A DNA stretch of 64,000 nucleotides from CAZBWP01 sp964630265. GTDB lineage: Bacteria > Pseudomonadota > Alphaproteobacteria > Rhodospirillales > Defluviicoccaceae. A program made the position numbers and the translations under genes. Position 1 is the stretch's first letter; each line of letters opens with the position of its first letter. This document shows, in pieces, positions 43,377 to 54,890 of this stretch. The stretch is from assembly GCA_964630265.1 (NCBI GenBank), contig CAZVRW010000005.1, forward strand, positions 1 to 64,000, given 5' to 3'. A model generated the notes under the pieces. The model was not told the DNA's origin and did no database searches. It saw only the letters and a program-made list of their open reading frames with translations.

Positions 43377-44681
43377 ATGGCTTCGACGGGACCGAGAATC
43401 TACAATCTGTTTCCACCGATGGCCGGGACGGTCGAGGACTGGACGGCGCACCTGCCGCGCATCGCCGAGATGGGCTTCAACTGGGTGTTCCTGAATCCGT
43501 TCCACGAGACTGGGTCGTCGCGAAGTCTCTACGCGGTGAAGGACTACTATACCCTGGACGCCGGCTTCCGCGGCAAACAGCGCAAGAGTTCGGAGGACCT
43601 GCTGCGCGGTTTCGTCAAGGCGGCCGACAAGCAGGGATTGTCGGTGATGATCGATCTGGTGATCAACCACACGGCGAAGGACGGGCGCCTGCCGGCGGAA
43701 CACCCCGAGTGGTTCCGGCGGGAGCACGACGGCTCATTGATGTCGCCGTTTGCCGTCGATCCCGGCGACGTCCGCAAGAAGACCGTGTGGCACGACCTCG
43801 CCGAGATCAACTACGACGACCGGCCCGAGCGATCGTGGATCGTCGACTACTTCAGCGACGTCATCCGCCACTATCTCAAGCTCGGGTTCCGTGGCTTCCG
43901 GTGCGACGCTGCCTACAAGGTGCCGAAGGACGTTTGGCGCGCCCTGATCGATCGGGGGAAACAGGTGCAACCGGATGCCGTGTTCTTCGCCGAGAGCCTG
44001 GGCGCGCTGCAGGAACAGGTGTTGAGCATGGAGGGCGGCGGCTTCGACTTCCTGTTCAACAGCTCGAAGTGGTGGGACTTCGAGGCGCCGTGGCTGCTCG
44101 ACCAATACGAGATGTTCCGCCGGATCGCCCCGTCCGTCGCCTTCCCGGAAACCCACGACACCGAGCGGCTGGCCGCGGACTTGGCGGCAACCGGCAACGG
44201 CGATCCCCAGGCGATCGAGCGCGAGTACCGGCGGGCCTATCTGTTCGCCGCGACGTTCTCGGCGGCGGTGATGATCCCCATGGGCTTCGAATACGGCTTC
44301 CGAAAGAAACTGCACGTGGTCGAGACGACGCCGGACGACTGGAAAGAATCGCGGCTTTTCGACCTGTCGTCGTTCATCGGTGAGGTCAACCAGATGAAGG
44401 CCGCGGCGCCGGCGCTCAACCAGGAGGGGCCGCAGCGGGCGTTGCGGCTGGGCGATGGTCGCGTCACCTGCCTCGAGCGCCAAGCCGAGCGGGGTGATGC
44501 TTGGGCGGTGACGCTCATCAACAACGATCGTGGCGGCGGCGTGCAGGTGCACCTGGACGGCCTCGACGGCCGAATGCGCAATGGCAGCGACGTCACGCCC
44601 GGCAGCAAGGGCGGGGCTCTCACGGCGGGCGCGGACGTGACGCTCGACGCCGGAGCGGTTCGGGTATTCGCCGGCGCTTGA
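43377..44681 (+). CDS. Short GH13 (alpha-amylase family) enzyme of the alpha-glucan operon, function unassigned
   Basis: A 434-aa GH13 TIM-barrel protein with no N-terminal carbohydrate module. The catalytic set looks complete: region I DLVINHTAKDG, nucleophile in GFRCDAAYK, acid/base in VFFAESLG, transition-state His-Asp in PETHDTERLA. Its start RIYNLFPPMAGTVEDWTAHL resembles the GlgE family more than classical amylases. The last 90 residues form a beta domain. Start at 43377 (ATG) fits GGAGAG nine bases upstream. An in-frame GTG at 43371 is possible. It lies second in the operon, 36 bp before glgE. It may be a maltosyl/glucanosyl-transferase, a debranching-like hydrolase or a divergent GlgE paralogue. 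Confidence 0.75.
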   Translation: MASTGPRIYNLFPPMAGTVEDWTAHLPRIAEMGFNWVFLNPFHETGSSRSLYAVKDYYTLDAGFRGKQRKSSEDLLRGFVKAADKQGLSVMIDLVINHTAKDGRLPAEHPEWFRREHDGSLMSPFAVDPGDVRKKTVWHDLAEINYDDRPERSWIVDYFSDVIRHYLKLGFRGFRCDAAYKVPKDVWRALIDRGKQVQPDAVFFAESLGALQEQVLSMEGGGFDFLFNSSKWWDFEAPWLLDQYEMFRRIAPSVAFPETHDTERLAADLAATGNGDPQAIEREYRRAYLFAATFSAAVMIPMGFEYGFRKKLHVVETTPDDWKESRLFDLSSFIGEVNQMKAAAPALNQEGPQRALRLGDGRVTCLERQAERGDAWAVTLINNDRGGGVQVHLDGLDGRMRNGSDVTPGSKGGALTAGADVTLDAGAVRVFAGA

Positions 44682-44717
44682 AGGCGCCGGGGCACTGAAG
44701 GTCATGGGGAGACGCGC

Positions 44718-47159
44718 ATGCCAACCAATAGCGACAAGGGCAAGACGGGAACTGCAACGGGAACGGCAACATCGACGGGCGGTGGCCGGGATGTGTCGCC
44801 GACGCGCCCAGGATCGCAGCCGGTAACCCCGCCCGCCGCGACGCCTCCACAGCAACCGGCACCTAAGAGCCCAACCGCGGCGCCGGAGCCGTCCCAACCG
44901 GAGGCGGCGAAACCGGCCCCTAAACCGGTTGGGCCCGCTCCAACGCCGGCAACGCCATCGGCGAAACCGCCCGCCGCGACCGGGACCGCCGCTGCGGCCG
45001 CGTCCCCGACCAAGACGGATGCACCGGCACCGCCGTCCAAGGTCGAAACACCACCGGCCGCCGAGGCGCCCAAGACACCGGAACCGACTGCCGAGCCGCC
45101 GAAAACTTCGGAATCGGCCGGCGATGACCACCCGAAGACCCACAAGGACGAATCGGGGCGCGGTCGTGCCGCGCGGCTGTTCAGTGACGTTGGCACCGGC
45201 GTGCACAGCCGCTCGATCGTCATCCAGAACGTCCGCCCGCAGGTCGACGACGGGCGCTATCCGATCAAGCGGGAGGCCGGTGACACGCTGGAGATCACCG
45301 CCGAGATCTTCCGCGAGGGCCACGATCAGCTCAAGGCGGTCATCCTCTACCGCCGCGTCGACGAGTCCGAATGGCACGAGGCACCGATGACTCAAGTCAA
45401 CTTCGGCTTGGCCGAGTGGCGGGGAAGCATCGGTCTCTACGACAACGCCCGGTACATCTACACCATCGAGGCCTGGACGGACGTCTACGAATCCTGGTGC
45501 ATCGGCGTCGAGAAGAAGCTCGCCGCCGGGCAGGACGTCTCCCTCGAACTGATCGAAGGGCGCGAACTGATCGAGGAGGCGTTGGCGCGCACCCATGGGG
45601 AGGACGGTACCTGGCTGAAGGCGACGGTCGAGTTGCTGCAGCGCGGCGACGACGCAATGCGCGCCACCTTCATGCTCGGCGCTGAGCTCAGGAGCGTCCT
45701 GGCGCGGTTGCCCGACCGGGGGACCGCCGTCCGCTACGACCGCGAACTCGAGGTCTTCGTCGACCGGGTGCAAGCGCGGTTCTCGGCGTGGTACGAGATG
45801 TTTCCCCGGTCGCAGGGCACCATCCCCGGCCAAAGTGCCACGTTCAAGGACTGCGCGGCGCGGCTCCCGGACGTGCGCGCCATGGGCTTCGACGTCGTCT
45901 ATTTTGTCCCGATCCATCCCATTGGCCGAACGTTCCGCAAGGGCCGCAATAACACGCTGACCGCGGGGCCCGATGACCCGGGCAGCCCCTACGCCATCGG
46001 CGGGCCGGAGGGCGGCCACAAGGCGGTGCATCCGGAACTTGGCACCCTCGAGGATTTCAAGGACTTCGTGCAGGTTTGCCACGACCACGGCATGGAGGTG
46101 GCGCTCGACTTCGCCATCCAGTGCTCGCCCGACCACCCGTGGATCCAGGAGCATCCCGAGTGGTTCCTGTTCCGGCCCGACGGCACCATCAAGTACGCAG
46201 AGAACCCGCCTAAAAAGTACCAGGACATCGTCAACGTCGACTTTTATTGCGAGGACTGGCGTTCCCTTTGGCATGAATTAAAGTCGGTGGTTGAGTTCTG
46301 GATCGAGGCTGGCGTGAAAATTTTCCGGGTGGACAACCCGCACACCAAGCCGGTGCCATTCTGGGAATGGATGATCCGCGATATCCAGACCAAACACCCT
46401 GACGTGCTCTTCCTGTCGGAAGCATTCACCCGGCCGCCCATGCTGTACATGCTGGCGAAAGTCGGGTTCACTCAGTCCTACACTTACTTCACTTGGCGGC
46501 ATACCAAAGCGGAGTTGACAGAATTCCTGACAGAAATCACCCAGACGGATGTCAAGGAATACATGCGACCGAACTTCTTCACCAATACGCCGGATATCAA
46601 TCCGCCATATTTACAGACTGGTGGGCGGCCGGCGCACATGATCCGGCTGGTGCTGGCCGCGACTCTCTCCGGCGTCTACGGCATCTACAACGGCTTCGAG
46701 TTGTGCGAAGCAACGCCGGTCCCGGGCAAAGAAGAATTTCTCAACTCCGAGAAATACGAATACAAGGTTTGGGACCGGGATCGCCCCGGTAATATCAAGG
46801 AATTTATTGCCAAAGTGAATTGGATCCGTGGTGAGAACCCGGCATTGCACGAATTGCATAACCTCCGCTTCTACCCATCCACCGACGAGAACGTGCTGTT
46901 CTACGGTAAGATGACGCTGGACCGGTCGAACATGGTCTTCGCGGTCGTCAATCTCGATCCGTTTACCGCACACGAAAGTCATGTGGACTTTCCGCTCGCC
47001 GAGATGGGGTTGGCTGATCAGGATCTGTACGTTGCGGAAGAGTTGTTTTCGGGCCGGCGCCTCGAATGGCGCGGTGGCCGTCACTGGGTGCGCCTCGATC
47101 CCTATCTTAACCCATGCGAGATCTTTCGTATCACGCCCCTACGCAAGGGAGCCTGGTAG
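44718..47159 (+). CDS. glgE: Alpha-1,4-glucan:maltose-1-phosphate maltosyltransferase GlgE
   Basis: An 813-aa GH13_3 transferase that adds maltosyl units from maltose-1-phosphate to alpha-1,4-glucan. After about 150 residues of Pro/Ala/Thr-rich, probably disordered sequence, the conserved part starts at RSIVIQNVRPQVDDGRYPIK. The catalytic domain carries WYEMFPRSQGTIPGQSATFK, PIGRTFRKGRNN, nucleophile D539 in FRVDNPHTKP, acid/base in LFLSEAFTRP and the third acid in FTNTPDINPPYLQTGGRPA. Members usually have about 660 residues, so the N-terminal tail is unusual. GGGGAG precedes the ATG. Part of the 46.2-46.9 kb stretch is locally low in G+C. Confidence 0.95.
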   Translation: MPTNSDKGKTGTATGTATSTGGGRDVSPTRPGSQPVTPPAATPPQQPAPKSPTAAPEPSQPEAAKPAPKPVGPAPTPATPSAKPPAATGTAAAAASPTKTDAPAPPSKVETPPAAEAPKTPEPTAEPPKTSESAGDDHPKTHKDESGRGRAARLFSDVGTGVHSRSIVIQNVRPQVDDGRYPIKREAGDTLEITAEIFREGHDQLKAVILYRRVDESEWHEAPMTQVNFGLAEWRGSIGLYDNARYIYTIEAWTDVYESWCIGVEKKLAAGQDVSLELIEGRELIEEALARTHGEDGTWLKATVELLQRGDDAMRATFMLGAELRSVLARLPDRGTAVRYDRELEVFVDRVQARFSAWYEMFPRSQGTIPGQSATFKDCAARLPDVRAMGFDVVYFVPIHPIGRTFRKGRNNTLTAGPDDPGSPYAIGGPEGGHKAVHPELGTLEDFKDFVQVCHDHGMEVALDFAIQCSPDHPWIQEHPEWFLFRPDGTIKYAENPPKKYQDIVNVDFYCEDWRSLWHELKSVVEFWIEAGVKIFRVDNPHTKPVPFWEWMIRDIQTKHPDVLFLSEAFTRPPMLYMLAKVGFTQSYTYFTWRHTKAELTEFLTEITQTDVKEYMRPNFFTNTPDINPPYLQTGGRPAHMIRLVLAATLSGVYGIYNGFELCEATPVPGKEEFLNSEKYEYKVWDRDRPGNIKEFIAKVNWIRGENPALHELHNLRFYPSTDENVLFYGKMTLDRSNMVFAVVNLDPFTAHESHVDFPLAEMGLADQDLYVAEELFSGRRLEWRGGRHWVRLDPYLNPCEIFRITPLRKGAW

Positions 47160-47182
47160 TTTGGCCACGTGAGGACATGCGG

Positions 47183-50100
47183 ATGAGCGACGCTAACTCC
47201 CTCTGGTACAAGGACGCGATCGTCTACCAACTGCATGTCAAGGCCTTCTTCGATACTTCGGGCGACGGTATCGGCGACTTTCGCGGACTGACCCGAAAGC
47301 TCGACTATCTGGTCGACCTCGGCGTTACGGCGGTCTGGCTGTTGCCGTTCTATCCCTCACCGCTGCGCGACGACGGCTACGACACCGCCGACTACACGAG
47401 CGTCCATCCCGACTACGGCACCATGCGCGACTTCCGCACCTTCGTGCGCGAGGCGCACGCGCGGGGCCTAAAAGTGATCACCGAACTGGTAATCAACCAC
47501 ACCTCGGACCAACACCCGTGGTTCCAACGGGCGCGGCGCGCGCGCCCCGGCTCGAAATATCGCGACTACTACGTCTGGAGCGATACCGACCAAAAGTATC
47601 AGGATACCCGGATCATCTTCTGCGACACCGAGATCTCCAACTGGGCCTGGGATCCGGTGGCCCACAGCTATTACTGGCATCGTTTCTTCTCCCACCAGCC
47701 GGACCTGAACTGGGATAACCCGCGCGTCTTCGATGCGGTCTGCAAGATCATGAAGTTCTGGTTCGATGCCGGAGTCGATGGCCTCCGGCTCGACGCCATC
47801 CCGTACCTCTGCGAACGTGAGGGCACCAACAACGAAAACCTGCCGGAGACGCACACGGTCATCCGCAAGCTCCGGGCGTGGCTGGACAGCAACTACGCCG
47901 ACAAGATGTTCCTGGCGGAGGCCAATCAATGGCCGGAGGATGTGCGGCCGTATTTCGGCGACGGGGACGAATGCCACATGGCGTTCCACTTCCCGGTGAT
48001 GCCGCGGATCTACATGGCGCTGGCACGCGCCGATCGCTATCCGATCACCGACATCATGCGGCAGACGCCGGACATTCCGGAGACCTGCCAATGGGCGATC
48101 TTCCTCCGCAACCACGATGAACTGACGTTGGAGATGGTCTCCGACCGGGAGCGCGACTATCTCTGGCAATTTTACGCGGCCGATCCCCGTGCCCGCATCA
48201 ACCTCGGCATCCGCCGCCGGCTGGCGCCGTTGCTCGAGCGCGACACCTCGAAGATCAAGCTGCTCAACAGCCTTTTGATGTCCATGCCGGGCACGCCGAT
48301 CGTCTATTACGGTGACGAAATCGGCATGGGTGACAACGTCTTTCTCGGCGACCGCAACGGCGTGCGGACGCCCATGCAGTGGTCGCCCGATCGCAACGCC
48401 GGCTTCTCCACGGCGGATCCCGAGCGGCTCTACCTGCCGCCGATCATGGATCCGGTGTACGGCTACCACACCGTCAATGTCGAGGCGCAGTTGCGTCGCC
48501 CGACATCGCAGCTCAACTGGATGCGCCGTCTGATCGCCGTGCGCAAGAGCCACAAGAGCTTCGGGCGCGGCAGCCTCAACTTTCTTTATCCCGGCAACCG
48601 CAAGGTGCTCGCCTATCTGCGGGAGCACGATGGCGAGACGATTCTGTGTGTCGCCAACATGTCGCGGGCGCCGCAGCCGGTCGAGTTGGACCTCGCCGCC
48701 TTCAAGGGCCGCGTGCCCGTGGAGTTGATGGGGCGCAGCCCGTTTCCGCCGATTGGTGACCTGCCCTATTTCGTCACCTTACCCGGTTATGGCTTTTACT
48801 GGTTTCTCATTGCTGACGAGACGGAGGCGCCGTCATGGCACGACGTCTATGAAGCGCCGCTGCCCGACTTGCAGACCTTCGTCGTGCCGGACGGCTGGCA
48901 GAGCCTCCTGCAAAGCGGCAACCAGGCAACGCTGACCGCCCGCATCCTCCCCGAGTTTCTGCCGACCCGCCGGTGGTTCGCCGCCAAGGGCCAAGGCATC
49001 CGGTCGGTGCGCTTGGTCGATGAAACCGTCCTGCCCGGCGGCCGCGACGGAAGCCTGATGGCCTGCATCGCCGTCGAGACCGATGACGGCTGCGAGCACC
49101 TGTACCAGATGCCGATGGGCGCGGCCTGGGAAACCAAAAGCGACGATCCCCTGGTCCGTCTGCAGGCAGCGACGCTGGCGCGAGTGCGCACCCGCAACCG
49201 TGTCGGCGTCCTCTACGATGCGATGGCCGACGCGCCGTTCACCGCCGCGGTGCTGGACGCCATCCGGGCGGGCCTCGACATCGGCACGGCGCAGGATCAC
49301 CGCGTGGTGTTCCGGGCGACGCGGGCCCTTGCCGACATCGACCTCACCGAGGACCTGGCAATCGATCGCCTGGGCGGCGAGCAGAGCAACACCTCGATGC
49401 GTATCGGCGAGTCGATGATCTTCAAGCTCTATCGACGGCTCCAAGCTGGCATCCATCCGGAGATCGAACTGGGCCGCTTCCTTACCGAGGAGGCCGGCTT
49501 CGCCAACACGCCGCCGCTGCTCGGCAGCGTCGAGCGCATCGCACCCGACGGGACGCCGATGGCGCTCGGCGTGTTGCACGGCTTCGTCCGCAACCAGGGC
49601 GATGGCTGGGCCTTCGCGCTCGGCTATCTCGACGGCTATCTCGCCGACCGCGACACCGCTTCCGTCGAAAGTGAAGAGGTTTCGGCTGCCGAGGCCGTGC
49701 CACAGGACTTCTTCCTGCCGCTGATGGGCGTGCTCGGTACGCGGATCGCCGAGTTGCACGCTGCGTTCGCGATTCCCACCGATGATCCGGCTTTCCGGCC
49801 CGAGCCGGCGACCGCGGCCGACGTGGAAGCTTGGCGACAGTTGGTTCGCGAGCAGGCCGCCGCCGCCCGATCGGCGCTCCAGCGCATCTCGGCCGACGAC
49901 GGTGTCGTCGAGCCCCTGCGCGGGCGCATCATCCGGTTGCTCGACCAGTGGGACGCGGTGGACACGCGAATCGCCCAGGCCCTGCCATCCGACCTCGCCG
50001 TGACCAAGACGCGGCTGCATGGTGACCTGCATCTTGGGCAGGTGGTCGTCGTGCGTGACGATTTCTTCATTCTCGACTTCGAGGGCGAGCCGGTCCGGCC

Positions 50101-50476
50101 GATGGCCGAGCGGCGGGCCAAGCAGTCGCCGTTGCGCGACGTCGCCGGCATGGTTCGCTCCTTCAACTATGCGGGGCGCGCCGCCCTGCAACGGATCCCG
50201 TCGACCGATGCCCGCATCGACGATCTCCGGGACGCCATCGACGCCTGGGAGCACGCGGCCGTCGCGGCGTTCCTTGACGCCTATCGGGCCGCGGCAGCAG
50301 GCTGCTCGTCGGTACCACAGGACGATGCGGCGTTCGCCGGTCTGCTCGATCTCTTCACGCTGGAGAAGGCGCTGTACGAGACCTGCTACGAGGCCGCGAA
50401 CCGACCCGAGTGGCTGGCGATCCCGCTGCATGGGATCGAGCGGACCGTTGGGGTCGACCTTGGCCCCAACGAATGA
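47183..50476 (+). CDS. treS: Trehalose synthase-maltokinase fusion (TreS-Pep2/Mak)
   Basis: A 1097-aa bifunctional protein. Residues 1-550 are TreS (GH13_16), isomerising trehalose and maltose: DAIVYQLHVKAFFDTSGDGI, nucleophile D204 in GLRLDAIPYL, acid/base in MFLAEANQWPEDV, third acid in RNHDELTLEM. Residues about 565-1097 are maltokinase: FLPTRRWFAAKGQGI at its start, LGGEQSNTSMRIGESMIFKL, and kinase motifs LHGDLHLGQVVV and ILDFEGEP. So trehalose can become maltose-1-phosphate for GlgE. The start at 47183 has GAGG eight bases upstream. The ATG at 47177 is too close to that site. The gene starts 23 bp after glgE. Confidence 0.94.
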   Translation: MSDANSLWYKDAIVYQLHVKAFFDTSGDGIGDFRGLTRKLDYLVDLGVTAVWLLPFYPSPLRDDGYDTADYTSVHPDYGTMRDFRTFVREAHARGLKVITELVINHTSDQHPWFQRARRARPGSKYRDYYVWSDTDQKYQDTRIIFCDTEISNWAWDPVAHSYYWHRFFSHQPDLNWDNPRVFDAVCKIMKFWFDAGVDGLRLDAIPYLCEREGTNNENLPETHTVIRKLRAWLDSNYADKMFLAEANQWPEDVRPYFGDGDECHMAFHFPVMPRIYMALARADRYPITDIMRQTPDIPETCQWAIFLRNHDELTLEMVSDRERDYLWQFYAADPRARINLGIRRRLAPLLERDTSKIKLLNSLLMSMPGTPIVYYGDEIGMGDNVFLGDRNGVRTPMQWSPDRNAGFSTADPERLYLPPIMDPVYGYHTVNVEAQLRRPTSQLNWMRRLIAVRKSHKSFGRGSLNFLYPGNRKVLAYLREHDGETILCVANMSRAPQPVELDLAAFKGRVPVELMGRSPFPPIGDLPYFVTLPGYGFYWFLIADETEAPSWHDVYEAPLPDLQTFVVPDGWQSLLQSGNQATLTARILPEFLPTRRWFAAKGQGIRSVRLVDETVLPGGRDGSLMACIAVETDDGCEHLYQMPMGAAWETKSDDPLVRLQAATLARVRTRNRVGVLYDAMADAPFTAAVLDAIRAGLDIGTAQDHRVVFRATRALADIDLTEDLAIDRLGGEQSNTSMRIGESMIFKLYRRLQAGIHPEIELGRFLTEEAGFANTPPLLGSVERIAPDGTPMALGVLHGFVRNQGDGWAFALGYLDGYLADRDTASVESEEVSAAEAVPQDFFLPLMGVLGTRIAELHAAFAIPTDDPAFRPEPATAADVEAWRQLVREQAAAARSALQRISADDGVVEPLRGRIIRLLDQWDAVDTRIAQALPSDLAVTKTRLHGDLHLGQVVVVRDDFFILDFEGEPVRPMAERRAKQSPLRDVAGMVRSFNYAGRAALQRIPSTDARIDDLRDAIDAWEHAAVAAFLDAYRAAAAGCSSVPQDDAAFAGLLDLFTLEKALYETCYEAANRPEWLAIPLHGIERTVGVDLGPNE

Positions 50477-50516
50477 GAAAGTTGGCGAAACGCTGCGGAT
50501 GTGCCAGCATGTCTGA

Positions 50517-52724
<2,208 letters not shown>

Positions 52725-52800
52725 CGCGCGGCCGCCTCGCCTCGCGGCGCCTCCCGCTTTGCCATCGCCTTTTCCGTCCGTCTGACTTACCTATGGCGTC

Positions 52801-53634
52801 ATGAACGACCGTCCCTTCGTCAAGATGCACGGGCTCGGCAACGACTTCGTGGTCATCGATGCGCGACGCCAACCGCTGATGGTGTCGGCGGCGGGCGTGC
52901 GGGCGCTCGCCGACCGGCGGACCGGTATCGGCTTCGACCAGTTGATCACCATAGAGCCGCCGCGCAACGGTGCCGCCGATGCGTTCATGCGCATCCGCAA
53001 CGCCGACGGTGGCGAGGTCGAGGCCTGCGGCAACGCCGCCCGCTGCGTTGCGCTACGGCTGATGGCCGACGGTGGGACGATGAGCGTCACCCTGGAGACC
53101 GTCGCCGGGCTACTGCGGGCCGAGGCCGTCGCCGACGGTCGCGTCGCCGTCGACATGGGGCCGGCCGCTGAAGACTGGCGTGACATTCCGCTGGCCGAGC
53201 CGGTGGACACGGCGCATCTGCCCATCGCCATAGGCGATTTTGTCGATGGCGTCGCCGTCGGCATCGGCAATCCCCACGCCGTGTTCTTCGTCGACGATGT
53301 GGCCGCGGTCGATCTGGAGCGCCTCGGACCGACGATCGAGCACCATCCGCTGTTTCCGCGACGCACCAACGTCGAGGCGGTGCAGGTGCTGGCGGACGAT
53401 CATCTGCGGCTGCGCGTCTGGGAGCGTGGCGTCGGCATCACGCGTGCCTGCGGCACCGGGGCCTGCGCCGCTGCCGTCGCCGCTCATCGCCGGGGCCGCG
53501 CCGGGCGTGCCGTCACCGTCACCCTCGACGGCGGGGATCTGGCCATCACTTGGCGGACGGACGGCCATGTCGTCATGGCCGGGCCAGCGGCAACGTCGTT
53601 CGCGGGAACCCTGGATCCGTCATGGCGGATGTGA
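52801..53634 (+). CDS. dapF: Diaminopimelate epimerase
   Basis: A 277-aa PLP-independent epimerase converting LL- to meso-diaminopimelate for lysine and peptidoglycan. Both catalytic cysteines are visible: C76 in VEACGNAARC and C217 in TRACGTGACAA. Further signatures: FVKMHGLGNDFVVIDAR at the N-terminus and GIGNPHAVFFVDD. The last codons overlap the next gene by 13 bp, so it is coupled to mtaB and ftsY, a known alphaproteobacterial order. Confidence 0.97.
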   Translation: MNDRPFVKMHGLGNDFVVIDARRQPLMVSAAGVRALADRRTGIGFDQLITIEPPRNGAADAFMRIRNADGGEVEACGNAARCVALRLMADGGTMSVTLETVAGLLRAEAVADGRVAVDMGPAAEDWRDIPLAEPVDTAHLPIAIGDFVDGVAVGIGNPHAVFFVDDVAAVDLERLGPTIEHHPLFPRRTNVEAVQVLADDHLRLRVWERGVGITRACGTGACAAAVAAHRRGRAGRAVTVTLDGGDLAITWRTDGHVVMAGPAATSFAGTLDPSWRM

Positions 53635-54890
53635 TCACCAACGCGCCGGCGGGGCCTCGGATCGTCACCCTGGGCTGCCGCCTGAACACCCTGGAGAGCG
53701 AGGTGATCCGCCGCGAGGCTGCCGCCGCCGGGCTGAATCGTGTCACCGTCGTCAACACCTGCGCCGTCACCGCCGAAGCCGTCCGCCAGGCGCGGCAGAC
53801 GATCCGCCGGCTGCACCGCGAGCGCCCCGATCATCGCATCATCGTCACCGGCTGCGCTGCCCAACTCGATCCCCAGGCCTTCGCCGCCATGCCCGAGGTC
53901 GACCGGGTCGTCGGCAACGCCGAGAAGTTGGATCGCCGGCACTTCGCCGCCGAGGCTGCCCCCGTCGCCGTCGCCGATATCGCCACGGTGCGCGAGACGG
54001 CCGGCCACCTCCTGGAAGGCTTCGAGGGGCGGAGCCGGGCCTTCGTGCAGATCCAGCAGGGCTGCGACCACCGCTGCACCTTCTGCATCATCCCATTCGC
54101 CCGCGGACCGAACCGTGGTGTTTCGATCCGGCGCATCGTCGCGCAGGTCCGTCGCCTCGTCGCCAACGGCTATCGGGAGGTGGTGCTGACCGGCGTCGAC
54201 ATCTGTTCATACGGCGCCGACGCACCGGACGGCCCGCGGCTCGGCGACGTGGTTGCGGCGGTGCTGGCGCAGGTGCCGGAACTGCCGCGCCTGCGCCTGT
54301 CGTCGCTTGACCCGGCGACCATGGACGACCGGCTGTTCCGGGTGCTTGCGGAGGAGCCGCGGCTGATGCCGCACCTGCATCTGAGCCTGCAAGCGGCCGA
54401 CGATCTCGTGCTCAAGCGGATGAAGCGGCGGCACACGCGGGACTCGGCGGCGGCGGTCATCACCCGGGCCCGCGCCGCCCGTGCGGACGTCGTCTTCGGT
54501 GCCGATCTGATCGCCGGCTTCCCAACGGAGACCGAGGCGATGTTCGAGAATTCCCTGTCCGCCGTCGACGCCTACGGCCTCACTTGGCTGCACGTCTTTC
54601 CTTATTCGCCGCGCGCCGGCACCCCCGCTGCCCGCATGCCGCAGGTTCCCGGGCCGGCACGGCGGTCACGGGCCGCGCGGTTGCGGGCGGCCGGAGACGC
54701 GGCGCGGCAGCGCTTTCTCGCATCGCGCCTCGGCATCACCATCCCGGTCCTGGTGGAGCGCGACGATCTCGGCCGCTGTCCGCACTACGCCCCGGTGCAC
54801 CTGAGCGGCACGGCAGCGACGGGCAGCATCGTCGCCGCCCGCGTCACCGGCGCCGACGCGGCCTCGCTTTTCGCGGAGATCCTCCCATGA
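53622..54890 (+). CDS. mtaB: tRNA t6A37 methylthiotransferase MtaB
   Basis: A 422-aa radical-SAM methylthiotransferase that converts t6A37 to ms2t6A37 in tRNA. The N-terminal MTTase domain shows TLGCRLNTLESEVI, VVNTCAVTAEAV and VTGCAAQLDP, whose cysteines bind the auxiliary cluster. The radical-SAM motif is QGCDHRCTFCIIPFARGPNR, followed by GYREVVLTGVDICSYG and LHLSLQAADDLVLKRMKRRH. The C-terminal TRAM-like part is short. It begins within dapF and its stop overlaps the ftsY start (ATGA). Confidence 0.94.
   Translation: MADVITNAPAGPRIVTLGCRLNTLESEVIRREAAAAGLNRVTVVNTCAVTAEAVRQARQTIRRLHRERPDHRIIVTGCAAQLDPQAFAAMPEVDRVVGNAEKLDRRHFAAEAAPVAVADIATVRETAGHLLEGFEGRSRAFVQIQQGCDHRCTFCIIPFARGPNRGVSIRRIVAQVRRLVANGYREVVLTGVDICSYGADAPDGPRLGDVVAAVLAQVPELPRLRLSSLDPATMDDRLFRVLAEEPRLMPHLHLSLQAADDLVLKRMKRRHTRDSAAAVITRARAARADVVFGADLIAGFPTETEAMFENSLSAVDAYGLTWLHVFPYSPRAGTPAARMPQVPGPARRSRAARLRAAGDAARQRFLASRLGITIPVLVERDDLGRCPHYAPVHLSGTAATGSIVAARVTGADAASLFAEILP

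Noticed and set aside
43734..46274. An 846-codon open frame antisense to the GH13 and glgE genes
   Set aside because: It is a shadow of the GC-rich sense genes. Its translation is Arg/Gly/Asp-rich without domains, and it ends mid-gene.
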